A stretch of 64,000 nt of DNA, from positions 8,057,501 through 8,121,500 of the forward strand of contig NC_092602.1 in assembly GCF_047663525.1 (NCBI RefSeq). Reading direction: 5' to 3'. The notes beneath the pieces were generated by a model. The model was not told the origin of the DNA. It made no database searches and saw nothing but the letters and a program-made list of their open reading frames with translations. The position numbers and the translations under genes were made by a program. This DNA is from Anas platyrhynchos (taxonomy: Eukaryota > Chordata > Aves > Anseriformes > Anatidae). Below, piece by piece: positions 61,890 to 64,000 of the stretch (the stretch's first letter is position 1; every line of letters begins with the position of its first letter).

Positions 61890-64000
61890 ACTTTGTCCAT
61901 TCATCTCTCATGAAACCCGGAGCGAGCTCTTGCTCTCCATTCATTCTTTCAACACTGAAGTCCAGAGTTCCTTTCAAATTTACTTTGGCATCTACTTCCT
62001 CAAGCAAGCACCTTAAAAAAAATTAAAGCTGAAAGTGGTACTCCACTCCAGACTCAAGACATAAATTCAGATACTGATTTCTAGGAACAAAGATTTAGTG
62101 AAAAAACAAGACACTAAAGTTACAACAGAGCCTACAAAATCTAGGTTAGCTTTCATACTATCAATTCAATTAGTTGAGTTAGATAGACATTCAGTTACAC
62201 AGCTCTTCTATTCAAGTCATTCCTTACTGCTGATAGCAGTTGAGGAAGGAACAACAATTTTGGGGAATACATGGGAAATCACAAATATTCCCTAAGTCAC
62301 TGGCACTCAAATAGATCTAAAATTGTGACTGGGCATTTGCAATTAAATATTCAAAAGATTGCAATGAAGACCAACTCCACACAATCTTATGGTTCTAGGC
62401 TTTAAAAAACAAACAAAACAGCCTCCCCCCTCCCCGCCAACCACATAATACTTTGCCCTATTATAGTTAAGGCACTGGATTGAGAGAAGGAAATTCTGTG
62501 TTCAATTTCTGGTTCTGCTATCAATTTCCCACAACATCATGGGCAAACCACTTAAGACTGAAAGCTCACACACCATCACATTACCATGCATCAAACAAGC
62601 CACACTTTAAGTCTGCACACATCTAGCAGGTGGCAAATGCAAGGTAATGTCACTTAATGTAACTCAGTATGGAATAAACTCATATTAAAATGCTTTACCT
62701 TGCATTTCTTGGGGACATAAATTACTTTAGGCAAAAAGAAAAGCCTAACAATAAGTCTAAGATCCTACGTTTGACACATTTAAGCATGCATACAATCATT
62801 TTTTAGTCCTTCACCTGTTTCATTCATTCACCTGTAAAATGCTGGCATCTATTCCTTTCTTGTCTATCATTAATGCTTCAATTATAAATGTTTGAAGATA
62901 TTTTAATCATACCTAATATACAAGGGCCTGAGCCACAGTTGAGGGGTTTAAGCACTCCTGTAATACAAAGAAATACTACTACTCTGATTATCAAAATTTG
63001 CATGAACTGAAGTTCCTTTCTTTGCAGAGAAGTGCACTGACTCAAACAGTGGATTGCAGTCCTAGCAAAGAAGAAAAAAAATAAAGTTATCATCTATACA
63101 CTGACATGCCAATTAAAAACATAATAGAAATAAGTTAAGTGAAGTTGCAGCTTGGGGCACATTAAGTATTTCCATTTGAACTTTGAACTGGTGAGGCTGT
63201 TTTCTGTTTGGATCTATCCTCTGATCTGTGAGCAGCAGACACTTCCCAAAGTACAGAACGTAAAAAATTTGTATATAGATTAAATTCCTATCAAGAACTG
63301 AGTAATATTCCTCCAAAGCAGCAAAGAGCTCTGAAAACCCACCTCTGCTGAGATCTGCCCAACTCATTTTGGAACTAGTCTGCACCGATCTCTGTGTGGG
63401 TGCAAATCTCTCCCATTTACACTAGGATGATCTAGAACTGTAATTTCAGGATTGTTAATTTACTGCCTAATTGTTTTCCTGTTCACTAGACTGAGAATTA
63501 TGTAGCTTCCATTCAATTTATTCATGACAACTTAGTAAGCATTTTCTCTGACAACCAAAATGCACACTTAGTGTTTTAGAAGGCTTCCTTTTTTGTTCAA
63601 GGCTTTTCATTTATTTGTTTTATCAGGTCAAAATCTGTAGCGTTCAAAATTGCACATGGCCAAAATCCAACCCACTAGTAACACTGAAGTCAGGGGAGCT
63701 AAAACTAGGATGAAAACTACCTTTATTCTGGTCTTGACTTTTATGACTACTGCATGTTCTTCAAGTGCATATAGAACAATGGGGACACCAACTTCTTGCA
63801 TCTTTCAGAATACAGCCTCAATTCAACAGAAAGCTTGCTGATGGCTTGCTGCTCACTGCTTAAATACCAGCTACCCATAAAGCAGTGTGACTGCAGTTGC
63901 ATTTGCTAATCCAAATGAATTGTTATGCTGAGTGGGAAACCTGCTCTATCTTGACTTGCTTGGCAGTTTACAGGGTTGCCTTGCCATGGTCTGAATTTGT

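Larger units (their letters stand above)
53905..64000. other. AT-rich intergenic region without recognised exons
   Basis: About 10 kb upstream of PIK3IP1. No open frame on either strand resembles a known protein. In particular, I see no zinc-finger or BTB exon of PATZ1, the expected next gene in mammals. It holds simple repeats (T tract 56022-56041, T-rich block 61812-61889). A divergent non-coding transcript from the PIK3IP1 island is possible but not visible. Confidence 0.55.

Overview
The window is vertebrate nuclear DNA, almost certainly from a bird. It carries CR1 (LINE) 3' tails ending in the usual repeated ATTCTATG unit, has compact GT-AG introns and CpG-island promoters, and contains three genes in the order RNF185 (+), LIMK2 (+), PIK3IP1 (-). 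From general knowledge this is the same order as on human chromosome 22q12. The species cannot be fixed from sequence alone.

Layout. 1-1450: upstream non-coding DNA with no recognised gene. 1480-2380: CpG-island promoter and probable non-coding exon 1 of RNF185. 1875-13669: RNF185 introns and six coding exons (194 aa, an ER-membrane RING E3 ligase), including a 19-nt microexon. 13670 to about 14590: RNF185 3'UTR. 15540-16540: CpG-island promoter of LIMK2 with three inverted CCAAT boxes. 16082-44238: LIMK2 in 16 coding exons (642 aa: LIM-LIM-PDZ-kinase), plus an alternative first coding exon at 26640-26692 for the short-LIM 'LIMK2b' form (621 aa). 44239 to about 46080: LIMK2 3'UTR. About 46875 to 48296: PIK3IP1 3'UTR on the minus strand. 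48297-53428: PIK3IP1 in six coding exons on the minus strand (261 aa: signal peptide, kringle, one membrane span). 52700-53900: its CpG-island promoter, which holds a perfect FOXO-type site. 53900-64000: about 10 kb of AT-richer intergenic DNA in which I recognise no exon.

How the genes work. They are not an operon and share no single pathway. RNF185 is an E3 ligase of ER-associated degradation. LIMK2 is the ROCK-activated kinase that phosphorylates cofilin and so stabilises actin filaments. PIK3IP1 is a transmembrane inhibitor of PI3K. LIMK2 and PIK3IP1 are tail to tail, with predicted poly(A) sites about 0.8 kb apart.

The exon models were built by hand, requiring every junction to be GT-AG and in phase and the product to look like its family. 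All three give complete frames: 585, 1929 and 786 nt including the stop. I found no undescribed system. The points most worth checking are the RNF185 microexon that carries RING zinc ligands, the LIMK2b first exon with a uORF ending two bases before its start, the FOXO site at PIK3IP1, the CAG/leucine repeat in its signal peptide, and its kringle lacking the usual aromatic before the third cysteine.
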